From NCBI GenBank assembly GCA_030917925.1, contig JAUPTV010000290.1:1-42516 (forward strand): a DNA stretch of 42,516 nucleotides, given 5' to 3'. This document shows positions 7,342-15,028 of the stretch, one piece after another. The translations under genes were made by a program, and so were the position numbers. Below the pieces are notes generated by a model. The model was not told where the DNA came from. It saw only the letters and a program-made list of their open reading frames with translations, and searched no databases. This DNA is from Pseudomonadota bacterium. GTDB lineage: Bacteria > Pseudomonadota > Gammaproteobacteria > Competibacterales > Competibacteraceae. Every line of letters begins with the position of its first letter. The first letter of the stretch is position 1.

Positions 7342-8541
7342 ATGCCATCCATTGACCCGTTCCAGACTCTGCCCGTTCCAGATCATGCCGCTGCCGCGCA
7401 CAGTATGCGGGTGCTGGATCATCTCCGCGCTGAAATAGCGGCAATGGGCGGCGCTATGTCCTTCGCCCGCTTTATGGAATTCGCGTTATACGCGCCGGGC
7501 TTGGGTTACTACTGCGCCGGAACCCGCAAATTTGGCGCAGGTGGCGATTTCATTACCGCGCCGGAACTGTCGCCGCTCTTCTCCCACTGCCTGGCCCACC
7601 AGTGCCGGGAGATTTTGGACGCACTCGGCGGCGGCACAATTCTGGAGCTTGGCGCGGGAAGCGGAATTATGGCCGCCGACCTGCTCCAGGAATTGCGCAC
7701 CCTGAACGCCCTGCCGGAACAATACGCCATTCTGGAACTGAGCGGCGAATTGCGGGAACGCCAGCGCCAGACCCTGGCTGAACAGGCGCCGGAATTGCTG
7801 GAACGGGTGGTCTGGCTGGACACATTGCCCGCCTCCGGATTTCGCGGGGTCATCCTCGGCAATGAGGTTCTGGACGCCCTGCCAGTCGAGCGCTTTCGCA
7901 TCACTGCCCAGGGACCGCGCCGGTTGATGGTGGTCAGTACGGAAAACGGACTGGACTGCATTGAGGGCGCGGACGATCCAGCAGTGACGGCGATGGTCGC
8001 GCACATTGAAACAGAGATCGGCGGGCGGCTGCCGGAAGGCTACACATCCGAGTATGTTCCCCAGTTGCGCGAATGGCTGGCAGCGGTAGCCGAACCCCTG
8101 ACCGCCGGCGCGTTGCTATTTATCGACTATGGTTATCCACGCCGGGACTACTATCACCCGGAACGCCACACTGGAACCCTGCTTTGCCACTATCGCCACC
8201 GGGCGCACGATAATCCGCTGATTTTACCCGGCCTGCAGGACATCACCGCCAATGTCGATTTCACCGCCGTCGCTGACGCCGCACTCGCTGTGGGACTCGA
8301 CGTCGCGGGCTATACGACGCAGAGCTATTTCCTGCTGGGCTGTGGCTTGATGGAATTGCTGGCGGAGGAAATCCCCCCCAACTCTCACCTGGGCGTGCGC
8401 TATCTGGAACAGGCCCGCCAGGTGAAGTTGCTGACCTTGCCGGGCGAAATGGGCGACCGCTTTCAGGCCATTGCGCTGACCCGGAATCTGGAAATTCCCT
8501 TACGCGGTTTCGCCTGCCGGGATGAACGTGGTCGGCTATAG
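7342..8541 (+). CDS. MidA/NDUFAF7-family SAM-dependent methyltransferase
   Basis: A 399-residue protein typical of the DUF185/MidA family. FMEFALYAPGLGYY and KFGAGGDFITAPELSPLF occur near the N-terminus, the SAM-binding LELGAGSGIMAADLL in the first third, and the family signature GNEVLDALPV after it. The eukaryotic relative NDUFAF7 methylates an arginine in a complex I subunit. The bacterial role is not settled. The gene is followed 38 bases later by a GCS2-like ligase on the same strand, and both may be co-transcribed. The length is normal and the frame intact. Confidence 0.9.
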   Translation: MPSIDPFQTLPVPDHAAAAHSMRVLDHLRAEIAAMGGAMSFARFMEFALYAPGLGYYCAGTRKFGAGGDFITAPELSPLFSHCLAHQCREILDALGGGTILELGAGSGIMAADLLQELRTLNALPEQYAILELSGELRERQRQTLAEQAPELLERVVWLDTLPASGFRGVILGNEVLDALPVERFRITAQGPRRLMVVSTENGLDCIEGADDPAVTAMVAHIETEIGGRLPEGYTSEYVPQLREWLAAVAEPLTAGALLFIDYGYPRRDYYHPERHTGTLLCHYRHRAHDNPLILPGLQDITANVDFTAVADAALAVGLDVAGYTTQSYFLLGCGLMELLAEEIPPNSHLGVRYLEQARQVKLLTLPGEMGDRFQAIALTRNLEIPLRGFACRDERGRL

Positions 8542-8579
8542 TCAAAGTTCAAAGAAGCCATCGTTGCGAGAAGCTGCTT

Positions 8580-10016
8580 ATGGGCCAGGAAATTTCCCGT
8601 TCGACCTTCACCGCCCAGGATTTCCAGCGGTTCCAGACCCGTCTGGGTCAGGAAACGGCGTTGCTGACCGACTGGTTCCAGGAGCGTCGATTTGCCCCGA
8701 CTGGTGGTATTGGCGGTTTTGAAATCGAAGCGTGGCTGGTGGATCGCCAGGGTCAGCCCGCGCCATTGAATCAGCGCTTTCTGGAGCGGATGGCCCATCC
8801 GCTGGTCGTGCCGGAATTAAGCGTGTTCAACATCGAGTTGAATACGCCGCCCCTGCCGTTGCGCGGAGATGCGTTGCGCCGGATGCACACGAATCTCGAA
8901 AGTTTGTGGCGGGACTGTGAGCGCGTCGCGGCAAAACTCGATGTCAGCGTCGCGCTGATCGGGATTCTGCCGACCCTGCGCAATCAGGATTTGATCCCGG
9001 AGAATATGTCCAGCCAGCAACGCTACCGGGCGATCAATGATCAAATTTTGCAACGGCGACACGGCCAACCGATGACCCTGGCGATTCACGGGACGGAGAC
9101 CCTGCGCCTGACTCATGCCGATGTGATGCTGGAAGCCGCAACCACGTCCTTTCAGACCCATTTACAGGTCACGGTGGATCAAGCGCCCGCGTTCTTCAAC
9201 GCCGCTTTGCTCCTGTCAGCGCCGATGGTCGCCGTCACCGCCAATTCCCCATTCCTGTTCGGCAAGGCGCTGTGGGATGAAACCCGCATTCCCCTGTTTG
9301 AACAGGGCGTTGCGCTGGCCGGCGGCGAAAACGCGGATGACCCGACGTGTCGGCGGGTGACCTTTGGCAGCGGCTATGTCCGGGAATCGCTGCTGGAACT
9401 GTTTGCCGAAAATCTGACGCACTATCCACCCTTACTGCCGGTGGATCTCAGTGCGGAACCGGCAGCGCAGTTACCGCATCTGCGCCTGCACAATGGGACG
9501 ATTTGGCGCTGGAACCGGCCACTGGTGGGTTTCGAGGCGGATGGAACGCCGCACCTGCGCATTGAACATCGGGTCATGCCCGCCGGTCCCAGCATTCCCG
9601 ACACCATCGCCAATGCCGCGTTTTACTACGGACTTGTTCACGGTCTGGCGCGGATGATGTCCATCGCCAGCACCGTGCTGGATTTCACCCAATGCCGCGC
9701 CAATTTCTACGCGGCGGCGCGGAATGGATTGCGGGCAGAAGTGGTTTGGCTCCACGGTCAGCGTCAGTCGCTACAGTCACTGGTATTGGCGGAACTGCTG
9801 CCGATGGCCCGTCGCGAGTTGTTAGCGTTAGAGATGAATGCAGCAGATGTCACTGATTATCTGGACATCATCGCTGCACGGGTGGCCAGTGGCCGCACCG
9901 GCGCGCATTGGCAGCAGCGCTTTCTGGAGCGGAACGGTCCCGACTTGCAAGCCCTGACGCTGGCTTATCTGGAACAGCAACACACCGGAACGCCCGTGCA
10001 TGAATGGGGGGTTTGA
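8580..10016 (+). CDS. GCS2-like carboxylate-amine ligase
   Basis: A 478-residue protein resembling glutamate-cysteine ligase family 2 proteins. It has GGFEIEAWLVDRQGQPAPLN near residue 45, where the family has its metal/ATP-binding Glu, then NIELNTPPLPL, and a later SPFLFGKALWDETRIPLFEQ segment. Such enzymes join an amine to a carboxylate with ATP, and the true substrates of this branch are mostly unknown. It is longer than YbdK and lacks any secretion signal. It lies 38 bases after the MidA-type methyltransferase and ends 13 bases before the convergent end of the polyene cluster. A gamma-glutamyl ligase role is inference only. Confidence 0.7.
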   Translation: MGQEISRSTFTAQDFQRFQTRLGQETALLTDWFQERRFAPTGGIGGFEIEAWLVDRQGQPAPLNQRFLERMAHPLVVPELSVFNIELNTPPLPLRGDALRRMHTNLESLWRDCERVAAKLDVSVALIGILPTLRNQDLIPENMSSQQRYRAINDQILQRRHGQPMTLAIHGTETLRLTHADVMLEAATTSFQTHLQVTVDQAPAFFNAALLLSAPMVAVTANSPFLFGKALWDETRIPLFEQGVALAGGENADDPTCRRVTFGSGYVRESLLELFAENLTHYPPLLPVDLSAEPAAQLPHLRLHNGTIWRWNRPLVGFEADGTPHLRIEHRVMPAGPSIPDTIANAAFYYGLVHGLARMMSIASTVLDFTQCRANFYAAARNGLRAEVVWLHGQRQSLQSLVLAELLPMARRELLALEMNAADVTDYLDIIAARVASGRTGAHWQQRFLERNGPDLQALTLAYLEQQHTGTPVHEWGV

Positions 10017-10029
10017 GCGGTGATTTTTG

Positions 10030-10893
10030 TCAAAATTTGAGATGAAATTCCAAACACCAACCGGGCAGATAGGACAATTGCACCTTACCGGGCTGTCGGT
10101 TAGCGATCAGGCGCAGCAAGGGTAAACAGCGTGCGGCGGGATTACTCAGGCGCAAGGATTCCAGCCCCGACAATCCGCTATCCCCGCCATCTCTATCTCC
10201 ATCGTCATCGCCCGTCTGCTGGGCGCAAACCCGAAAATTGTCCAATCGTGCCAGAATACCGTCATCCTGACCATTGCTATCCGTAGAAGCGACCATCCCG
10301 TTACTCCCACCGTCGGACGCCGGCATCAACAACCATGCTGCGCCAAAGGCCGTGGTAACTGCCCGAAAAGATTGCAGGGCCGACGGCGGCGGGGTGTCAA
10401 AAGCCACCAGTAATACCGGTCGCTGATCCAGTTCCACCAGGGCCACCGCATCGAGTAGTCCAGCAGCAAAAGAAGCGTCATAAGCGCCGACACTGGCTGT
10501 AGACTGGTGCGAACCGGCGGCAATCGTCCAGTAACCCAAGGGGGCGTTATGAACCGAATTATTGAATTGATTGGGAGAAATGGGATGTCCTGGTTCAATC
10601 AATGCGCGACATAAGGCATCCAGCGCCTCGGTATTACCCCCGGAACAGGCAAAGATGGCGCTGCAATCTGCCGCCTTCATCCCCACGGCATCCAGCGCCT
10701 CCGTCGCCGCTTGCAGAGCCAGGCGGACTGTCAAACTGGCGCGGCGCGCTTCATTGCGCGGCAATCGCACCCGGTCAAAATGTAAAGGTTCATCGGGCGA
10801 ATAGGGTCGCTGTCCGGTCAGCACCGCGCACCCGACTGGCCAGTTTGGCAACCCGGGCGTGCAGAGACCGATACTGTTGAGATAGACCGCCAT
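10030..10893 (-). CDS. ketosynthase-like partner lacking the active Cys (copy 1)
   Basis: 287 residues, matching the N-terminal ketoacyl-synthase-like domain found in aryl polyene clusters (the chain-length-factor-like ApeC type). The place of the catalytic Cys is taken by Tyr138 (GAYDASFAAG), and the C-terminal half with the two catalytic His is missing. It should therefore not condense on its own but could pair with an active ketosynthase. It begins 3 bases after the acyltransferase fusion gene. A homologous copy sits at 19308-20108 (for example SVHN.P.GYW.IA and SFAAGL...A are shared), so the cluster has two such partners. An insertion rich in Asp/Gly near residue 225-240 is specific to this copy. 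Confidence 0.8.
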   Translation of the reverse strand: MAVYLNSIGLCTPGLPNWPVGCAVLTGQRPYSPDEPLHFDRVRLPRNEARRASLTVRLALQAATEALDAVGMKAADCSAIFACSGGNTEALDALCRALIEPGHPISPNQFNNSVHNAPLGYWTIAAGSHQSTASVGAYDASFAAGLLDAVALVELDQRPVLLVAFDTPPPSALQSFRAVTTAFGAAWLLMPASDGGSNGMVASTDSNGQDDGILARLDNFRVCAQQTGDDDGDRDGGDSGLSGLESLRLSNPAARCLPLLRLIANRQPGKVQLSYLPGWCLEFHLKF

Positions 10894-10896
10894 AGT

Positions 10897-12495
10897 TCAA
10901 CGGATCTCTGCCGGGCTGTGGCGATGCCCTATCCAGTGCGCCCAGCGTTGGTATACCTCATACCAGTGCAGGTAAGCGGTTTCCACGACCAGCCGCCATA
11001 CCGTCAACAGGTCAAGACGCAGGCGCTCCTCGGCAGCGCACAACACCGGGCATAGACCCAGACCCTGCGCCAGCGCTTCACTGCGGGCCAGATGGTAGCG
11101 ACTGGTCACCAGCACCAAGGATGGTGTCTGATATTTCTCCAACAACTGTCGGGCGTGACGCAGATTATCCAAGGTATGCAGAGATTGCTCTTCAACCACT
11201 AGCGCCTCGGCAGGCAGACCCCTTGCCAAGAGATATTCCCGACCCCGCGCTGCCTCGCTGTCACGGCAACCGGTTTGGCCACCGACCAGCAGGATGCGCC
11301 GCTGTGGATCCGCACGATACAGCACCACAGCCCGCTCCAGTCGGCAAGCGTAGTCGCGGCTCACTTGGTTATGTTGCAGGCGCATACCCAGCACAATCAC
11401 CCAGTCGCCGGCCACAACCTGACATGGCGTATCCCGCGCTGTTCGCCAAACCCGGCGCAACGGCCACAGCCCACTCAGACCCAACGTCACTAACAGGAGC
11501 ATGTTGGACAGCAACAACGTCCACAATCCTTGCCAACCCATCTCAAGTTGTCTGGCGAAGCGCTGTGGCCGACGGACCTTCACCCTTGCCCTGTCTACTA
11601 ACGGAGCATCCTGCCAGTAATCATAGAAATTGAACCAATTGTAAGGCGCAGCGCGTGTGTAATGCTCCAGTCGGTCTACATAGCGCTGTACCCAGACTGC
11701 TACTTGTTCCTGTCGGCAGCGCCGATCCAGAACCACGCGCTCGGCCAGTCGCTCGAAATGCACCTCGTAGCAATGGCCGCCCCGATAGAGGCCAAAACAC
11801 AAAATGACCGGACAACCGGTCAACGCCGCCATGATGATCGGTGCCGTGGGAAAATCCACTTGCTGGCCAAAAAACCGGCAAGCAACCGCTTTCTCACCCG
11901 GTGCCACCCGATCACCCAACACCCCTACCAAGCAGCCCTGCTCCACGCTTTCACTCACTTTAAGCAGGGTTTCCGGTCCACCCACTGGGATAATGCCTTG
12001 CGCTAACTCAGGATTCAGCACGTCCAGTAATTGGCTCATCATCGGATTATGAGCGGTATTCATCAGCATCCGGATGGGCAACTGACGCTGGTGAACACCA
12101 AGACCCCGCAACGCCTCGAAACTGCCCAAATGTGATCCCAGCAGAATACATCCACGACCGGACTCGGCCTGATCCAGAATCGATTGGCTACCATGAATCG
12201 TCATTGCAAAGTGTTCCAGCCGCCCGGTCAAAAAATAAACCCGATCAAGAATCGTGGCGGCAAAGCAGTGCATGTGACGAAATTGATCCCGCCAATTGGG
12301 TTCACGGGCCAATGCCCGGCGCAGGAATTGTTGTGATCCACGCCGCGCTTCGCCAGTAGTAAGCAGAAAATAGAGAGTAATGGGGTACAGCAGAGCGCGA
12401 CCTGCCAGGCGACCAAGGCGCAATGCAATCCAGCGAATCAGCCATAAAGCCAGGGTGTTGCTCCGCTCTGGCAGTTGTGTCCATGGCCGATTCAT
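10897..12495 (-). CDS. LpxL-like acyltransferase fused to a DUF218 (YdcF/SanA) domain
   Basis: 532 residues in two parts. Residues about 1-300 form an HtrB/LpxL-like lysophospholipid acyltransferase with the HX4E active motif GSHLGSFE (His122, Glu127) and a later GVLGDR. After a membrane segment (about 325-345) comes a DUF218 domain (about 366-505) with WVIVLGMRL, LLVGGQ, EEQSLHTLDNL and SRYHLARS. In aryl polyene clusters the acyltransferase is thought to attach the polyene to a lipid. The DUF218 domain is normally a separate envelope protein of poorly known function. The fusion is continuous with no stop or frameshift. It lies between the ACP (33 bases upstream) and a ketosynthase-like gene, consistent with a tailoring or anchoring role. 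Confidence 0.8.
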   Translation of the reverse strand: MNRPWTQLPERSNTLALWLIRWIALRLGRLAGRALLYPITLYFLLTTGEARRGSQQFLRRALAREPNWRDQFRHMHCFAATILDRVYFLTGRLEHFAMTIHGSQSILDQAESGRGCILLGSHLGSFEALRGLGVHQRQLPIRMLMNTAHNPMMSQLLDVLNPELAQGIIPVGGPETLLKVSESVEQGCLVGVLGDRVAPGEKAVACRFFGQQVDFPTAPIIMAALTGCPVILCFGLYRGGHCYEVHFERLAERVVLDRRCRQEQVAVWVQRYVDRLEHYTRAAPYNWFNFYDYWQDAPLVDRARVKVRRPQRFARQLEMGWQGLWTLLLSNMLLLVTLGLSGLWPLRRVWRTARDTPCQVVAGDWVIVLGMRLQHNQVSRDYACRLERAVVLYRADPQRRILLVGGQTGCRDSEAARGREYLLARGLPAEALVVEEQSLHTLDNLRHARQLLEKYQTPSLVLVTSRYHLARSEALAQGLGLCPVLCAAEERLRLDLLTVWRLVVETAYLHWYEVYQRWAHWIGHRHSPAEIR

Positions 12496-12528
12496 GGAGG
12501 GTCCTTGATTATCGAGGGAAATGTGAAA

Positions 12529-12798
12529 TCAGCGGGCGCGGTTTAGAGCGATATGTGCGCTCAGGGTGCGCAGCGACGCAAAAACTTGCAGGTTTTGTTG
12601 ATCATCAGAACGCAGTTGAAACCCATAGGTTTTGGAGATGGCCAGCGCCAGTTCCAGGGCATCAATAGAATCCAGGCCCAGTCCATCGTTAAACAGGGGT
12701 TCTTCAGGCGCAATATGTTCTGGATGGATATCTTCCAGATGCAGGGTTTCGACCAGTAGTCGGGCGACCTCCAGCTCAAACGGCGAGAGCGCTTCCAT
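12529..12798 (-). CDS. acyl carrier protein of the polyene cluster
   Basis: An 89-residue acidic helical protein with GLDSIDALEL, in which Ser44 is the phosphopantetheine attachment site. The ATG at 12798 follows a GAGG seven bases upstream. The frame stays open to 12852, but that extra part does not look like ACP. It would carry the aryl starter and the growing polyene for the ligase, ketosynthase, reductase and dehydratases encoded nearby. Aryl polyene clusters usually encode two ACPs, and I see only this one in the window. It heads a three-gene minus-strand unit and is divergent from the chorismatase gene. Confidence 0.92.
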   Translation of the reverse strand: MEALSPFELEVARLLVETLHLEDIHPEHIAPEEPLFNDGLGLDSIDALELALAISKTYGFQLRSDDQQNLQVFASLRTLSAHIALNRAR

Positions 12799-12845
12799 GA
12801 GTGACCTCGTGATAGTGGATGCGTAGTAGGAATGGGCTATCCGGG

Positions 12846-12872
12846 TTGACAAATTAAGCCATAAACTATATC
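12846..12872 (+). promoter_or_regulatory. candidate promoter in the ACP/chorismatase divergent gap
   Basis: The 176 bases between the divergent ACP and chorismatase starts are AT-rich. TTGACA (12846-12851) is followed after 15 bases by TATATC (12867-12872) on the + strand. The spacing is one or two bases short of ideal. On the minus strand a weaker TTTACA-17-TTATGG overlaps it. Both are plausible but unproven. Confidence 0.35.
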
Positions 12873-12903
12873 ACGTCCTGTTGTAAAAATTGACTACCGT
12901 CTT

Positions 12904-12927
12904 ACGTCTGAATGTCTGGACGTCTCG
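12904..12927. repeat. three 8-base near-repeats upstream of the chorismatase gene
   Basis: ACGTCTGA, ATGTCTGG and ACGTCTCG follow one another with no gap. They lie between the candidate promoter and the chorismatase start. Direct repeats in such a place can be operator sites, but no regulator is known here. Confidence 0.35.
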
Positions 12928-12974
12928 ATGGGAACTCGCCAATATTTCCATAATGCCTTGCTAAAACAGTCCTC

Positions 12975-13952
12975 ATGCCTCCCTTTACGGTCACCTACCG
13001 CCACGCTACGCCAGAGATGGACGCCTTGGATGCCGAACGGTTGCTGGCGCTGATCCAGTTTTGTGAACCAGCAGTGACCGATTTAGATCCACGGATCTGC
13101 CGGATTCCCCTGATTGAATTGGGCGCTACGGTGACTTCGGAGGTCTGGCTTAGCCCATCACCCGTGCGCGCCGGGACGATGAATGGCGTAGGTTACGCAG
13201 AGGATGGCGAGGCGGCGTTTCTGCATCTGCAACTGGATGAATATGCGCAAGACGCTCTGCAACCATTAACTGCCGTCGCCTACCGCCGCTTGCTCGCCGC
13301 TGCACATACGCTGGGTTACCCGCATATTCTGCGCGCCTGGAACTATTTTCCCGAGATCAACCAGGAATGTGTTGGTTTGGAGCGCTATCGGGCTTTTTGT
13401 GCGGGCCGACATCAAGCGTTGATGGCGGAATTGGCGGATTGCGCACCGCATCTGCCGGCAGCCTGCGCTATTGGGACCTACCGCCCAGGATTGCGAATAT
13501 CCGTACTGGCCGCCCGGCAACCCGGAATACAGATTGAAAACCCCCGTCAGGTGAGCGCCTTTCACTACCCGCCCCAATACGGTCGGCGCAGCCCCTCTTT
13601 TTCTCGCGCGGTGTTGAAAACCTGGGGGCAACGGGATTGCCATCTCTACATTTCCGGTACCGCCAGCATCGTCGGCCACGCCAGCCAGCATCATGATTTG
13701 AGGACGCAACTGGACGAGACGCTGCTGAATCTGGAAACGTTGCTGGCTGAGGCCCAGCGTGTCGCTCCAGCGCCCTTGCGTCTGACGCTGCTCAAAGTCT
13801 ATTGCCGTCACGAATTCAACCCGGCACCGTTGCGCGCCAGCATCGTCAGCGCACTGGGCGCAGACGCCGACCTGTTATTCCTGCATGCCGATATTTGCCG
13901 TCGCGAGCTGTTGATCGAAATTGAGGGCATGGCGGTTGGCGGCGACCGGTAA
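12975..13952 (+). CDS. FkbO/Hyg5/XanB2-like chorismatase (hydroxybenzoate synthase)
   Basis: A 325-residue protein like the chorismatase family (FkbO, Hyg5, XanB2). It has paired YjgF-like folds with RAWNYFPEIN in the middle and the family hallmark SGTASIVGHAS followed by LDETLLNLETLL. Hyg5 makes 3-hydroxybenzoate from chorismate, and XanB2 makes 3- and 4-hydroxybenzoate for xanthomonadin and ubiquinone. Which product is made here cannot be told by eye. This would supply the aromatic starter for the cluster's aryl-ACP ligase. It lies on the + strand, divergent from the ACP and just before a UbiE-like methyltransferase (48 bases). The ribosome site is weak. Confidence 0.85.
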   Translation: MPPFTVTYRHATPEMDALDAERLLALIQFCEPAVTDLDPRICRIPLIELGATVTSEVWLSPSPVRAGTMNGVGYAEDGEAAFLHLQLDEYAQDALQPLTAVAYRRLLAAAHTLGYPHILRAWNYFPEINQECVGLERYRAFCAGRHQALMAELADCAPHLPAACAIGTYRPGLRISVLAARQPGIQIENPRQVSAFHYPPQYGRRSPSFSRAVLKTWGQRDCHLYISGTASIVGHASQHHDLRTQLDETLLNLETLLAEAQRVAPAPLRLTLLKVYCRHEFNPAPLRASIVSALGADADLLFLHADICRRELLIEIEGMAVGGDR

Positions 13953-14000
13953 TGTCGATCCTCATTAATAAACGGTATAACACTCTTCAGGAATTTTGCT

Positions 14001-14750
14001 GTGAAACCCGATGCCCCACTAAAACCCCATCCACCACTGCCCGACTATTACCCCGATCTGGCGCAACGCCCGGCATTCGTGCGTGGGTTGTTCGACCGGA
14101 CCGCCCGCTATTATGATCATGTCAATCGGCTGCTCTCGCTGGGTTCAGGCAGTTGGCACCGCCGCCGGGAATTAACCCGTGCGGGTTTGCAACCGGGCAT
14201 GACGGTGCTGGATGTCGCGATTGGCACCGGCTTGGTGGCTCGCCAAGCGCTGCGCATTACCGGCGATCCGCAATCAGTGATCGGACTGGATGTGAGCGCG
14301 GGAATGCTGGACGAGGTTCGCCGCTTGCTGAATATTCCATTGATGCAGGGACTCATGGAGCAGTTGCCGGTCGCCGATCAGTCGGTCGATCTGGTCAGCA
14401 TGGGCTATGCCTTGCGGCATGTGGCTGATCTAAACACCACGTTTAGCGAGTTTCACCGGGTTCTGCGACCGGGCGGCGTCCTGCTGATTCTGGAAATCGC
14501 CCGCCCGACACACCCCTTGAAACGCACCTTGCTCAAGTTCTATCTGGGGCGACTGGTTCCACTGCTGGGCCGACTAACGACGGGGGAGCGGGATACGCAA
14601 ACCTTGATGCGCTACTACTGGGACACCATCGAACATTGCGTACCGCCGGAAACCATTCTGCAGGCCATCCGCGCTGCCGGCTTCGCTGAGGCCGATTGTC
14701 GTGTGGAATTCGATCTGTTTCGGACCTATTCAGGACGCAAGGCGATCTGA
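14001..14750 (+). CDS. UbiE/COQ5-like SAM-dependent methyltransferase
   Basis: 249 residues with the UbiE-like start FDRTARYYDHVNRLLSLGSGSWHRR, SAM-binding motif I VLDVAIGTGLVARQ, and later motifs VDLVSMGYALRHV and RVLRPGGVLLILE. The GTG start has AGGA eight bases before it. The position in the polyene cluster suggests methylation of the aryl ring or its hydroxyl, as in methylated aryl polyenes, though a ubiquinone role cannot be excluded. It follows the chorismatase on the same strand. Its last 25 bases overlap, tail to tail, with the end of the dehydratase gene on the other strand, so the two genes share sequence at their stops. Confidence 0.85.
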   Translation: MKPDAPLKPHPPLPDYYPDLAQRPAFVRGLFDRTARYYDHVNRLLSLGSGSWHRRRELTRAGLQPGMTVLDVAIGTGLVARQALRITGDPQSVIGLDVSAGMLDEVRRLLNIPLMQGLMEQLPVADQSVDLVSMGYALRHVADLNTTFSEFHRVLRPGGVLLILEIARPTHPLKRTLLKFYLGRLVPLLGRLTTGERDTQTLMRYYWDTIEHCVPPETILQAIRAAGFAEADCRVEFDLFRTYSGRKAI

Positions 14751-15028
14751 CCCCGCGCCAATAACTGCCCCCCTTCCCGGATGCACTCAAACCGCACCCG
14801 GCCAGGACCGGTTTCCACGAGACCAACGGAAAAGGGTTGTTCCGGGCGCAGTGGAGCCAGGAATTTCACAACGGGCATCCCGACCGCCTGGGCGTCAGGC
14901 CGCCAGTCGCTGAGCGCCTGGATGACCTCATCCAGAAGGACCACGCCGGGCACAATGGGATTGTCGGGAAAATGCCCGGCCAGACTGGGATGATCGGCAG
15001 GAATGACCATCCATTTTTCAGTGTTCAC
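14726..15028 (-). CDS. FabZ-like hotdog dehydratase (ApeI type)
   Basis: A 100-residue single hotdog domain with LAGHFPDNPIVPGVVLLDEV, where His19 and Glu34 fit the FabZ catalytic pair. It would dehydrate the 3-hydroxyacyl-ACP intermediate in each elongation cycle to give the conjugated double bond. It is short compared with FabZ (about 150), as is usual for the ApeI-like branch. The GTG start at 15028 overlaps the ligase gene's end by 11 bases, and an ATG at 15010 is also possible. It is the last gene of the long minus-strand run and converges on the methyltransferase. Confidence 0.85.
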   Translation of the reverse strand: MNTEKWMVIPADHPSLAGHFPDNPIVPGVVLLDEVIQALSDWRPDAQAVGMPVVKFLAPLRPEQPFSVGLVETGPGRVRFECIREGGQLLARGQIALRPE

